Shown one piece after another: positions 1-11,214 of a stretch of DNA of 64,000 nt. The stretch's first letter is position 1. Each line of letters starts with the position of its first letter. The stretch covers positions 60,574,001 to 60,638,000 of the forward strand of contig NC_134369.1 in the NCBI RefSeq assembly GCF_035582795.1, in the 5' to 3' direction. The notes below the pieces were generated by a model. It did no database searches. It saw only the letters and a program-made list of their open reading frames with translations, and was not told the origin of the DNA. This DNA comes from Mycteria americana (taxonomy: Eukaryota; Chordata; Aves; Ciconiiformes; Ciconiidae). The position numbers and the translations under genes were made by a program.

Positions 1-1023
1 TACTTTGCATTCAATTACAATGATTTGTGATGAAATTACATAATGCCACGTCAGGTGGTATACCTAGACAGAATTGGTGACTGTAATTCTGTTTTTGAGT
101 GACTTAGACTTCCATTAACTGGAACGGTGGATTTGGAGACTTGGCAGTGTAGTGGGGAGTTGTCAGTGTGCCTGGACAGCAACTAGGTAAAACAGTACAG
201 TAAATAACTAAATGGGCACCTTTGTTTAGTCAAGGTAAGGAATCTTGGAGGTTTATATGCAATAACAATGGAAAGTGGGGGAACGGTAGGATTTGAGTAG
301 TTGTACCAGGAAAAAAAGAAAATTGTCTTTTTCTTTTGGCTAACTTGTTTGAGTATAATGATGAAAATTCTTGGAACCTCATTGGACACCTTTTACTTCA
401 AAACAGGAACTCGGAGTTCTCAGAGAACTTGATGGAGTTTTGATGGTCTAACTAAAAGTGGTTACTACTCATTTGTTCAAGTGTTCAAAGTAAGAAATTT
501 GCAGATACTAGGGTAAAATGTGACAGATTAATAAATATAAGAATATGCACAGAAATGCATAAGTATTATTTTTTAGAGGGATGTGACATTTTAATATAGT
601 AAAAACTGTTGTTAATTTTTCTGAATTCTGTTCTTACAAGGTTCATAAAATTTTTCATTGGTAATACTATAAAACTTACTTTTGAGTCCAGTTTTGGTGG
701 TAGTGGAAAAAACATGGGCAATAACGAAACTACACTGAAGAGCAAGGGAATTTCCATCCGTACGTACATAATCTGAACACTGCAGCTCTAGTCTGAGGTT
801 ATTAGGGGTAGAAAGAAAGATGGGGCATTTAATTGTAAAGTATGCATTAGAATTTTGGCAGTATTTTTTTATATAAGTTCTTGAACAGGACAATATACTG
901 AAACTTGTATAGTTATAGTTAAATTAAATTCTGTATACAGTTAAATTAGTGTCTATTCTTTTTGGAAGGAAATAAAATCAGTTCAGTCTAGTTCTAATTG
1001 ACCTTACATTTTTTCTTAAACAG

Positions 1024-1102
1024 TATATATGGTGGTGTTAGGCTTGCGCAGAAGTTTGCTTTCCGATGTCATAAAGTGGTACCCGTTTTATTGAATTGCA
1101 AG
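1024..1102 (+). other. candidate internal exon, unidentified + strand gene
   Basis: A good acceptor (pyrimidine-rich tract, then AAACAG) precedes 1024 and a donor GTAAAG follows 1102. One frame is open through the segment (26 codons, including the string KFAFRCHKVVPVLLNCK). Its phase (0 at the 3' end) does not connect directly to the exon at 1494, so an exon between them would be needed; the stretch 1246-1307 has a possible acceptor and a strong GTAAGT donor. I do not recognise the protein. Splice signals are direct observation; exon status is inference. Confidence 0.35.
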
Positions 1103-1245
1103 GTAAAGTGATTCCTTGATGGTGTCAGTACTTCATCCTTGAACATACATTTGAGACTGAATTATTTATGTTAAATATTGATTTGAGGATTAACTGGGAA
1201 CTGAAACTTGTATTGCCCCTAGTTATATTGCATCTGATTACAGAG

Positions 1246-1307
1246 AGAGATCTGAAAAATTTTCATTTAGGCCTCAAATCAGTAGCATTCGATACACTCC
1301 TGAGTGT
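1246..1307 (+). other. possible small exon, unidentified + strand gene
   Basis: The acceptor GATTACAG lies just before it and the donor GTAAGT follows. One frame is open and reads through FSFRPQISSIRYTPE. Joining it to the next exon by the strong donor gives a different frame from the one that stays open downstream. An alternative donor 2 nt upstream (GTGTAA) would keep the long frame but is weak. Treat it as tentative. Confidence 0.2.
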
Positions 1308-1493
1308 AAGTAGCAACACTTAGTAGCATGAAAGATCTTGCTTTGTAACTAGTTAATTACATATTGGGTATGAATAAATACTTGCATTGAGCAGCTTCTG
1401 TAAGTTATTTAAGCTTTTAAAGTATAATTGGCACATCTTGTTCTTAAAACATTGTGCTTAGTTGATTCCAGAGTTTTCTTTATGGATTTTCAG

Positions 1494-4400
1494 TGAAGAA
1501 GTTACAGACTTTGAGAATAGCAACAGAGTTGACTTTGAAACCACCATTGTCAGCCTACTATCGACAAGTTCCTGCATTATACCACCAATTTGTGAGCAAG
1601 TTCAGGTAAGGGGAGGAGAGTCTGAGGGGTGGGGGAAATGTAGGCAGTGGTTTTAAAGCTGGCAAAATATTTAAGTGCTTACTCATCATGCCTGTTCTAC
1701 TGCTCATTTGATCTTACATTTCGTATTGCCTTATCTGGTTCTCCTGCTGTCGAAATGGAAGGAGACGAATGCTGTAGCTGTGTATCTTTTGGACTCAGAC
1801 CATTTTTTAAAAGGTAGAACTGACTATATAGACTTTCCTAGCTGTGTCTATCTCTGGTCTGCCAGTAGCAGTAGGTCCTGCTTTAAATACAGGACAAAAC
1901 GAACTTAAATACCTATTGCTTCTGGAGATTGTTTTTCTTGAAAAGGGTGTAGGAGGAGCCCAGGTACAAATTTGAAACGCTAAGTGAATAAATTCTTAGT
2001 GAAACAGAACTGAGAACTCCTTCCTCTCTGCCAGGACCTCAGCTGAACTTGCACTTGATTTTAGTTATCTTCTTTTTGGAGAGGTTCACTGTTGAATTGA
2101 AGTGGTGCAATTTGGCACTTTTTTCCTCCACAGCGATCGCAAATTGTCACTCAACAAAGCCAAATATTAAACACATTCTACAACACACAGCTTGTCAGCA
2201 GCAATACAGTTTTAAAAGCAGATGGAGATCCTTTCCCTCTGCTAATTCCACAGTAAGTAAAAAGCAAAAGAAGCAATAGTTAACAGGAATGGCAAAATTA
2301 TTGAGGCTTTAAAATGTTTGAAGAAAGCTAATCCCTTCAAAGTGCTAGATGAAGAGGAATGGCAGTGGCGATAAAAGGTGTTTCCACTTCTTAATGCAAT
2401 TCCTTACTGCTTTGAAGAAATGGAGAAAAATTGGTATTTTTGTTAGGGCTGCTAGACAAATCAGCCTAGAAAGTCTAGTGAGTCAAGTGGTAGCTGTTAC
2501 TGGCCTTGGTTGATCCAGTTGTTCTATAATGATGGCACTGGAATAATAAGTCTTTCATCTGTAGGGCACCTTTCTTAAGTCTGTGTTACGGTGGCTGGAG
2601 AAGATCAGGAAAGTAAATAATGTGTCAGCATTAAGCTGTGACTTCTTAGTAACTACGCTAATGTTCCTGTATTGCTTAAAGCTATGGAGAAATCAAAAGT
2701 CCTTCAGAAACTTCAGAATTTGTGGTGGATTTCAAAACTGAGTGTTGGGTGTAAATTTTGCAGGCAGGAATAAAAATAAAAGTTGGACTGGGATCTAGTA
2801 CACAGCTGTGTAAATGGAATAGTTAAAAAAGAGCACTTTCTTTGGGAAGAGTGAAAAGGTTTCTTATATCAGCCTGATTTAGCAGTCCAGGGCAAAAGAG
2901 TGGGAGAGACTCAGTATTTGTTTTGATCATATGAATTGACCTAGTTTCAAGTTGCAAAAAGCTAGTAGTGTGAAGATGGCTTTACAGCAATGCTTACTAC
3001 CGGCTTCATTTTATAAGGTAATTCAGTCAGTGGTCCCTTTTTTGGTTTTATTCTGTCTGCCTAAATTAAACCAGCTTAGGCAAGTTTGTGTGCTCACAAT
3101 CATCCTATATTATTGAGGCAGTTTTGCCTAGAATTTTTTTTCAGTCCCTTCATTTCTCTGGAAGTAGTCTGGAGAATATTGAATTTCCTTTTGGAGAAAG
3201 CACATCAGATTCTGTAGAAGTGTTCATGTGAATTTTTCAGGTCCTGGCTTCCCCTAAAGTAGCAGGAAAAAACACCCTTTTGCTGTAAGCAAATGAGTAG
3301 AATAACTTACATCAACTGTTGTTTAAACAACCCCAGTTTCAGGTTTTTAAGTCTTCCATTATTTTTTTTCTTAACAGAAAAGCTGTAAGATGGGATGCTG
3401 GTTGGATACCATTCCTTCTGTTGCGTATTCAGGTGTGGACATAATATCCCTCTTGTGAGCTGCTGTTCTCATCAGGTTCCTGTGTAAATTGGAAACTGTC
3501 TTCAGGAGTGAGCCTGAAGTTCTGTAGAAATGTTGGTCAGTTTTGGGAGGGAGGGAAGGGGACGGAGAGTCTCTGGGGTCCTTGCAGGACTTTTGGATGC
3601 TTCTCTTGCCACCACTTTTAAATTAAGTGTTCGTGTAGGTTTAAGCGTAACTTCTCTCTAATCGGGCTGATACTAGGTAGCGTCTGTGTCAGTGCTTCAT
3701 TTCAGTCTGTGCAGATCCTGTTGAATAGTCGTTTGCCGGGAGATGGCAGTGAATTACCGGTTTGTACAGAGCGACCAGCAGACAGAATAGCAAAGTGTGA
3801 GGGTGCCCCTGTAGCTCAAGCGTGTGTAGGCTGTCCTGTGGTGTTCAGCAGACCCTGACAGGCAGGAACGTGCCAGTGTCAAAGAGCAAGTTTCCCACAC
3901 ACCAGTGCACGTCAATAAGAAGTACAACTCTGTGCTGATTTCTGAGAGTCCCTAGCCTACTTGTGCATTCGTAAAAAGCACCAGCAAGACAACGAAAATA
4001 AAGACTAAATAAAAACTGTTGGGTGTGACATGGATCATGTATTTCTAGGGGATCTATACATCCACTATTAATATCTTCAGAGAGAAATGTGGAAATCTAA
4101 TGACGTGGTGTTAACGAATGTGCTTTCTACTGTAAGTGGCTATTTCGATTAGCTGACAGACATGTAAACCACCAATGCTTGACTCCAGCAGTGGCTTCCG
4201 AAAAAGTCTAAGCTCACCTGCGGCAGTTAGGGCCTCGCCATTTGACTTTCCTTCAGCGTGTTGTTGCTTGTAATGTTTGCAAGGCCATTGCAGAGACTGC
4301 AGGAGAGATGTTGCATCAGAGGGTCCTGCATTGCTGCTCTTTAGGGAATCAAAGATCTCAAGTAAACTGGTTCTCTCTGGAGCGCGCCCACAGTAAAGGA

Positions 4401-4986
4401 GTATTTCAGAGGGATGTTGTCTGTGAATAACAGGTATATTTTTTGAGATAAATCATAGAGCAGATAAAGGCTGAGGCATAAGATTGACTCCTTGTTAAAT
4501 AGTGGAAAATCCATACACAAAAAATCTTGGTGACTGGATATGTCCTAATGTACTTCAGCTAAAGCTCATCTCAGTAATCGGTTGCAAGACAAATCTGTAG
4601 AAAACCCCGTCTTGTTAGTTAGTGTTTATGGAATGATTTAAGGGCTCATAAAGTCAGGTGTCCTTCAGAGCTGCAAGATGCTTGCCAAGGACCTCACTAA
4701 TGTTGCCAATTGCAATTTTGGCTTGGAGAGTTTGTGACTGCCTCACACATGGGGCATCAAGTAACACATGGGGCATCAAGTAGCTCATGCTTTGACTTAC
4801 TTTTCAACACATTTCTTTTTTTTCAGCAAAACAGAATATTTGGCCTTTGGACATGGAGTCCTTCAGTCTTCAATCTTAACTGGTGCTTTGACTGAACCTC
4901 CAACAGCTTTATATGAATCCAATGACTTCCATAGCTTGAAAGGGCATACAAATGTTTATGGTTTGGAAATGGATTGTAGGGGATAA
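1494..4986 (+). CDS. 3' end of an unidentified split gene (exons 1494-1605, 2134-2252, 4827-4986)
   Basis: Three segments with strong splice signals join in phase. Exon 1494-1605 follows TTTTCAG and ends before GTAAGG. Exon 2134-2252 follows a TTTTTTCCTCCACAG acceptor and ends before GTAAGT. Exon 4827-4986 follows a long T-rich tract ending in CAG. Joined, they give one open frame of about 129 codons ending in a TAA at 4984-4986. Three exons staying open in one phase is unlikely by chance, so this is probably the C-terminal part of a real protein. The product is Ser/Thr-rich with no membrane segment and no domain that I recognise. The order EVL-DEGS2-YY1 known upstream of SLC25A29 in mammals does not obviously supply it; it shows no zinc finger and is not the YY1 C-terminus. 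A second reading of exon 1494-1605 contains the string SAYYRQVPALYHQF and weakly recalls the ParcG family, but it stops early in the next exon. Upstream exons lie in or before the window start. Confidence 0.4.
4745..4782 (+). repeat. 19-bp tandem duplication
   Basis: The unit ACACATGGGGCATCAAGTA occurs twice back to back (4745 and 4764), about 45 bp before the acceptor at 4826. It is a simple local duplication in an intron. Confidence 0.85.
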
Positions 4987-5118
4987 TACTATGGCAGGTC
5001 TTCAGGTTTTCCTCTCGTGTGGTTTTTTTGTTCAGTTGGGGTTTGGAGTTTTTTTGTGGTTTTTTTTTTTGTTTTTTGGGGTTTTTTTTTTTTTTAATTC
5101 TTTCCTCTAGCATAAGCA

Positions 5119-5708
5119 TGCTGGTTTTGGCTGGGCTAGAGTTAATTTTCTTCACAGTAGCTAGTATGGGGCTGTGTTTTGGATTTGTGCTGGAAACAGT
5201 GCTGGTAACACAGGGGTGTTTTGGTTACTGCTGGGCAGTGCTTACACAGGGTCAAGGCCTTTCCTGCTCCTCACCCCACCCCACAGCGAGTGGGCTGGGG
5301 GGGCACAAGGAGCTGGGCGGGGACACAGCTGGGACAGCTGACCCCAACTGACCAAAGGGATATTCCACACCATATGACGTCATGCTCAGCATGTAAAGCT
5401 AGGGGAAGAAGAGGGAAGGGGGGAACACTTAGAGTGATGGTGTTTGTCTTCCCAAGTCACCGTTAGGCGTGATGGAGCCCTGCTTTCCTGGAGATGGCTG
5501 AACACCTGCCTGCCCATGGGAAGGAGTGAATGAATTCCTTGCTTTGCTTTGCTTGCGTGCGCAGCTTTTGCTTTCCCTATTAAACTGTCTTTATCTCAAC
5601 CCATGAGTTTTCTCAGTTTTACCCTTCCAGTTCTCTCCCCCATCCCACCGGGGGGGAGTGAGCGAGCGGCTGGGTGGGGCTGAGTTGCCGGCTGGGGTTA
5701 AACCACAA
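5119..5708 (+). mobile_element. solo LTR, copy 1 (avian ERV family)
   Basis: About 590 bp starting TGCTGGTTTTGGCTGGGC and ending in GGGGTTAAACCACAA. It is collinear with the LTR at 28264-29109: shared blocks include the AGAGTTAATTTTCTTC 5' block, the CATATGACGTCATGCTCAG promoter-like block, an ATTAAACTG polyadenylation region and the GAGCGAGCGGCTG 3' block. No internal retroviral sequence is attached. Unlike copy 2 it lacks the (ATT)n run and I could not find flanking target duplications, so its ends may be eroded. Orientation follows the ATTAAA signal, which reads on the + strand. Confidence 0.8.
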
Positions 5709-8700
5709 GGATAGGTTAGGGATAGGGGATTTCATCTCCGTTTTTTCCAGAGCGTGAAATGAAAGTGTACAGTCTCTGTTATGAACTGGCAGGGAAGCAG
5801 GTATCTGTCTGGAGGAAATTAAGGGTAAGAGTTATTTTTACTTTACCTCCTTTAATTGCAGTTACAAAGCTTGAACTTTATTACTAGCCTGTTTGAAAAT
5901 TACCTGTTGTAGATTCTTCCTTAAGTGAAAATATATCAGTGCACAAGGAAGAAGGTGTGTGGCCTGCTTGATTGCAACACTTGAATACACCTGATCTAGG
6001 ATAAATCTCTGCTTAAGACTAGATCAGGTCCTAGAAAAAGAATACTAATTTTCTTTCATACCAACTTTAGTCTAGCCAAGTCAAATTACTCTAGCAACAA
6101 TTCTTCCTATTTTGATATATTTAGCAAACAGTGCAGAGCGTGAAGTCAAGCTTCATTATGATTTTAGTATTTTATTGATTGACACATGGATATGGTTGAA
6201 ATGGTACAACTATTTTACTGTTAGTAAAAAATGTGGAAGGTTTCTTTCAGTAAGCAAAAGCAGTCATAATAAAGTATAAGTAATAATAGTGAACGATACC
6301 AAGAAGCAATTCAACTGTGATAGATGTAAAGTTTTATAGGCCTGAAGAATGTTTTGTGGACATTAGAACTTGCCTTTCTTCCAATTATATCAATGTATAG
6401 GGTGTTATTTTTCACTGCAGATCTTGCCTTGCTTGCTTTCAATTTATTTATTGATGAAACTCTATAGCTTAAAATCGCATTCTAGGTCAAATCAGTTAAA
6501 ACTGATAATAAACTATAAGTAGACAAGCTTTTACTGTATATCATATGTATTATTGTGCATATTATGTCACTAATATTTTTTTTCCTGTTAGTGATAACCA
6601 TTTTTGTAATTAGCGAGGACAACACTAGTACAAAAATTGCAAAACAGTTGCACTGGGAAGATGAAAATGGTTTATTTTCCTCTGCTTTCCTCCCCCACTG
6701 CCCGTGGACATACATCAATTCCTGAATATTGAAAGAAGCAGTTTGCTTCCTTGTGATTTCCAAGCCTGTCTCCACTAGGTTTGGCCCAGCAAGTTCTCTG
6801 CTTCCCTGCTCTCTTGCTGTGCCTCCCAGAGCCACATGGTCCCATAGCTCCTTCAGCTGTCTCTGGCTGTGGTGGTTGATAGGGCATATTGCCTTGGGTA
6901 AGCTATTTTTGCTGGCTGTTTTTCTGGCAGAAGAGGGCTTTAATTGCACCTACTGCTAATCTAATGGTGTTTGGCATACTTCTGGGATTTAAGTTGTTCT
7001 TTAACTATCCACAGATTGAAAGTCTGGCTAACAACAGCTGTTAACACCTGTTTTCCAGCATAATAGTAAATATATTTAATTTCAAAGAACAAACACATCT
7101 CTTCTCTGCAAGGTCAACTTTTTATACTTGTGTCTTAGTAACTTTCCCAGTATGCTACCTGCTATGTGCAGGTTTTCATCCCTTGAATGTCTTGCTGCTT
7201 CTTCATGTGAACTGTAAAAAAGCTATATGCAGAGGAAGGCAAGGAAGAGAGGACCAAAAAAATATGAATACTCTCATGTTATGGTTGCAGACATAAGTGA
7301 ACTGAATTTCACCCCAGTAGTTTTACTATAATAACTTCTTTAAAACTTGGAAGGGTTGTACCTGGGTGCTGCTTTTCCTCTTGTACCAACTGAGCGTATT
7401 TGTGGCTGCAACCTGTAACACTGGTATGACCCATCCGGCAGCAGGGTGGGTCATAAGAAAGAGTAGAGCATGGGACTTGATAGTAGGTGAGTTTTTTTAC
7501 TTTCAGTGAGTTTTACCTTCTTATTCCCTTCAGTTGTTGGGATATTAATAGCCCACCTCCTACCGAGGATCATGATGCTTGTGGGAAGGAGGATCTGGGG
7601 AGGCAGAATGCAGTTCTGTCTGACTTGGCTAAATTGGCTGACACATCAAAAATCTAGCAGGAAGAACTGAATCATGTTTTAAAAGGCTGAGGCTATTGTC
7701 TAGCTTGATTTAATAGTTAGGAGTTGCACAGATTTCAAGCAAGTGACATCAGACTAGGTTGAAAGCTGGCTTTTACCCTCCTCTTAGGCTTGTTGAGTAA
7801 CCTCCAGGCCTGCTACTGATTATTTCTTTTAAGTTCCAGATGGACGAATTTCTGGAGAGAATGTTTTAGAAAATACTGCAAGTAAAACATCGTGTAGCCC
7901 TTTCTGTTCTAATGATGTTACTGTCTCTTAGGGAGACACTGTTTGCTTATTCCAAGTATTTGTTTCTGTGCCATAGTTCAACGTTGTTGCTCCTGCTGGG
8001 AGATCACAAGGTACTTGAGTGGAACTGCCCCTGGTCACGGTTAGTGAAGTGGTGGCCTTTCCCTTTTCTGATCTAGCAAACTCACGCTTGACAGGGTTTC
8101 TTTTGGTCACGTGTATCTGCCCTTTAAGAAGATGAATTAGGGGAGCCACTACCTCACATAACCTCTCATCAGCAATGAAAGGCCTTTTTCACAGGTCATA
8201 ACATACATCATCCTGCTTTTCCTGCGTGGCTTTTTATTCGGAGTATTGGTGCTCTTTGAACTAGTTGCACTGTCTAAAAAAACCTACAACCTACAAAGCT
8301 TTTTGCTGAACTTGTGCATCTTGGAGGCAGGCATTATTCTGACTGGGGTATGAAGAGTGCTGTTGGCAATCCTGGTACTTGGTTCTGATGTGACTCCGCA
8401 GAGACCCTGCACTTGTCTTCTGCAGTTTCACAGCCCTGGTGCTGATCAGCACTGCTTAAATGCAGAATATGAAGGGTCCAAGCACGCTGCTGGCTCTCTG
8501 GCTCTAAAAGCAGGATTGTTCTCTTAGTACCTATAGTATCTTCAAGTGAGGTACTCGGTGAAAAGATGAGTTTGAAGAAGCGAGCTCAGGCAACTTCCCT
8601 TTGCTTCAACAAACTGATCGGTACACTCTAAGCCAGAGCAAGGCACTGGCTTTCCCGGTGGTACATGGAAGGCAGATGGGGAATGAGTTTCTTCAGGCAA

Positions 8701-8785
8701 AAGCCAGAAACCTCACCTTCTTGCAAGCTAGATTGAACACAAGGAAGCATCTGAGTAAAACATAAGAAACTTTAAAAGAACCAAA
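5709..8785. other. intergenic stretch without a supported gene
   Basis: AT-rich, unremarkable DNA between solo LTR copy 1 and the presumed 3' end of SLC25A29. A segment near 5752-5808 has a possible acceptor (TTTTTTCCAG) and donor (CAGGTATC) around an open frame, but nothing joins it to another exon. An AATAAA near 6267 could end a + strand transcript. Confidence 0.5.
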
Positions 8786-8803
8786 GTCAAAATTTTTAAA
8801 AAA

Positions 8804-8809
8804 TTTATT
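8804..8809 (-). terminator. SLC25A29: candidate poly(A) signal of SLC25A29
   Basis: AATAAA on the - strand (TTTATT on +), about 1.66 kb downstream of the SLC25A29 stop codon. No coding sequence lies between. This gives a plausible 3' UTR of roughly 8785-10470. Other AT-rich signals in the UTR could also be used. Confidence 0.45.
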
Positions 8810-9268
8810 CCCTCAGTTTTATATACAGTAATTACAGACTACTGTACAAAGGTGTAAATGGTCTTTGCTGTGAGTTGTGCATATGCAGCTTAGTAGACAG
8901 ATTTAACATTCAATTTGAATCTCAGTGCAAGTAGGCACTAAAACATCCAACATACCTCCAAGGTATAAAAAGACATACCAGTTTTTCAGGTTTCTCCAGC
9001 ATATTTTGTTACAGTGCAAAATGCTATGAAATAAGGTTTCTTTAGAAAATTCATATAAATTAACCACATATTGCACTTGTCCCAACCAAAAGTGTAACAA
9101 GTTGTACTTACTGAATTAGTCTGATATGTTTTAGAATATTCCTCACACACATGCACGCCTTCCTCCTGGCTATTTATGCCAAATATGTGTAGTTCTTATT
9201 CCAAATCTTAAATAACTGTTTCTAGCTTTTTGACTAATGCAATCCCTCTTGAACAGACTGCTAAAAAC

Positions 9269-9346
9269 AAAATCACATCAGATTAATGTAACAAGAAAAT
9301 TCTCAAAAAAAAAATCACAGCAGATTAATGTAACAAGAAAATTCTC
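9269..9346 (-). repeat. ~42-bp tandem duplication in the SLC25A29 3' UTR
   Basis: The block AATCACATCAGATTAATG plus AACAAGAAAATTCTC occurs at 9271 and again at 9313 with one substitution and an A-run between. It lies within the presumed 3' UTR. Confidence 0.85.
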
Positions 9347-10470
9347 CAAAACCCTTTTCAGTCTTCTTTCCAGTAGCACTGTAACTAAATGCATAAAAAT
9401 CAGTATTGTTTAAATTCATAATGCAAATGTATTGAACACCAACCATTTCAGACACACCCTTATTTTCTGGAAAGGTATGAAACCTCCAGTTCTAAACATG
9501 TACGTATTTCTACAGTACTTCAAGCTGCTAAGCTAACATTGCACTCACAAACATTTTGTGCAATACCACAGGTAGGACTTTGACTTCTGTACATCACTGG
9601 CTGCTATGGTGCATGTTGGGAGAATGGTGCAAAGTTGCATTAACTTCAGAGAACAAAGTCTCCTTGGGCTGAATCTAGTCAATACAATCCGTGCATCCAC
9701 CAAATGAGAAAGAGGTGAAGGCAAATAATGTCAATCTTACTGGATTTGAGTTTCCCTAAATCCTTACAAGCCTTGAGATTTAAAAGAACAAGTGCATATG
9801 AGTGCAGATGCTAACTTTGTGCTTAAGATATTTATACAAAGCTGAAAGGTAAGGGAGTAGCTTATGAATAAATCTATTTTTTTCCTTTTGTGGTGTTTTT
9901 TTTTCTTTTCTTTAGCAAACCAGTATGAACAAAGTTGCTACTAAAACCACTGACATATAAAAGCAGAGGAAAAGAAAAACACAGGGCTAGCTGAATGTTA
10001 GTCCATGTGTTAAACAGTTCAGGGTTACCTGCAAAATGCCTCCAACATTTAATTTCCTGCCCCTACTTCGCCTTAGAGGACTATACTTACTCCTGTTATA
10101 TACAAAAAGAGCATTTCTTTTCCAAAAACATTTTGGCAATTCAACTCAACTCAGTCATTCAGAACACGAGTAGAAGAAAACCTCATCTCTGGTACTATGA
10201 CATTCTCCAGATCCTCTTCTGGAGCCGCAACAGTACCCGTACAGTACTTTCTAAAGGCAGGTCCCCATCTTACTTGAAAACTACTAGATACGAAGTCCTT
10301 AATAAGGCAATATGCTATTTATACACGTAATGAGATGAAATCCTAATTTGACACATTTAGGAATTCTTTATACAGAGAGCATACATTTATACCACTTGTG
10401 CAGGTCAAGTGTTTACATTTAAAAAACCCAACCAGCCGGGCTTTGGATCAGGAGAACAGACAGAGAAGGT

Positions 10471-11214
10471 TCACAAACTGGAAGGCTGCTGGATTACTGG
10501 ACCTGGTTCACATTCACGAAGGTTGTCTTCTGACCTCATATACATTAGGAACACAGTGACAGTAGCAAAGGTAGCTGCGTTGACAGGAAAAGCGCGGAGA
10601 AGTGTGGAAGTAAGACCTCTTGTGAACACCCTCCAGCCTTCTTCATGGTAACTCTTTCGGACACAGTCCAAAATGCCATTGTATTGTGTAACGCCTCCGA
10701 CTCCATCAGCCTGAAGCCGGGATTTGATCACATCCATAGGATAGGTTGAGAGCCAGGACACGATTCCTGACATCCCCCCAGAAAACAGCAGTTTGGGAAT
10801 AACGTAACTGTCTTCAGCTTCACAGCCTAAATACCTGGTCATGCAGTCATAGGTCAGGAAGTAAAAGCCAAAGCTTGGAGTCTCTCTTATGAACGTAGAG
10901 ACCATGCCCCTGTTGATACCCCTCAGCCCTTCCTTTCGATAGATTTTGATCAAACAATCCAGAGAATTTTTGTAGTTCTTCGTTTTTAGTTTGTATTCAC
11001 CTGTTCCTTGAAGCTGCATTCTTGTCTTTGCTAACTCCATAGGACAGCAGATGATGCACTGGATAGCCCCTGCTGCCGACCCTGCAAGGAACTGGTTTAG
11101 AGGAGTGTCTTTTCCAAGAGCACGAAGTGTGTTTCCTTGTACGCCGAACACAAGCGCGTTAATGAAGGTAAGTCCCATCATTGGTGACCCAATACCTTTA
11201 TAGAGTCCAAAAGC
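10471..11214 (-). CDS. SLC25A29: SLC25A29 coding exon 4 (last)
   Basis: Residues 55-301 and the stop. The acceptor CATTAG precedes GCTTTTGGACTC. It holds the second half of carrier repeat 1 and all of repeats 2 and 3 in one exon, as is usual for this gene. Confidence 0.97.
   Translation of the reverse strand, partial: AFGLYKGIGSPMMGLTFINALVFGVQGNTLRALGKDTPLNQFLAGSAAGAIQCIICCPMELAKTRMQLQGTGEYKLKTKNYKNSLDCLIKIYRKEGLRGINRGMVSTFIRETPSFGFYFLTYDCMTRYLGCEAEDSYVIPKLLFSGGMSGIVSWLSTYPMDVIKSRLQADGVGGVTQYNGILDCVRKSYHEEGWRVFTRGLTSTLLRAFPVNAATFATVTVFLMYMRSEDNLRECEPGPVIQQPSSL

Noticed and set aside
5752-5808. Extra exon of the unidentified 5' gene
   Set aside because: It has plausible splice signals, but it lies beyond the stop codon and the LTR and cannot be joined in phase to another exon.
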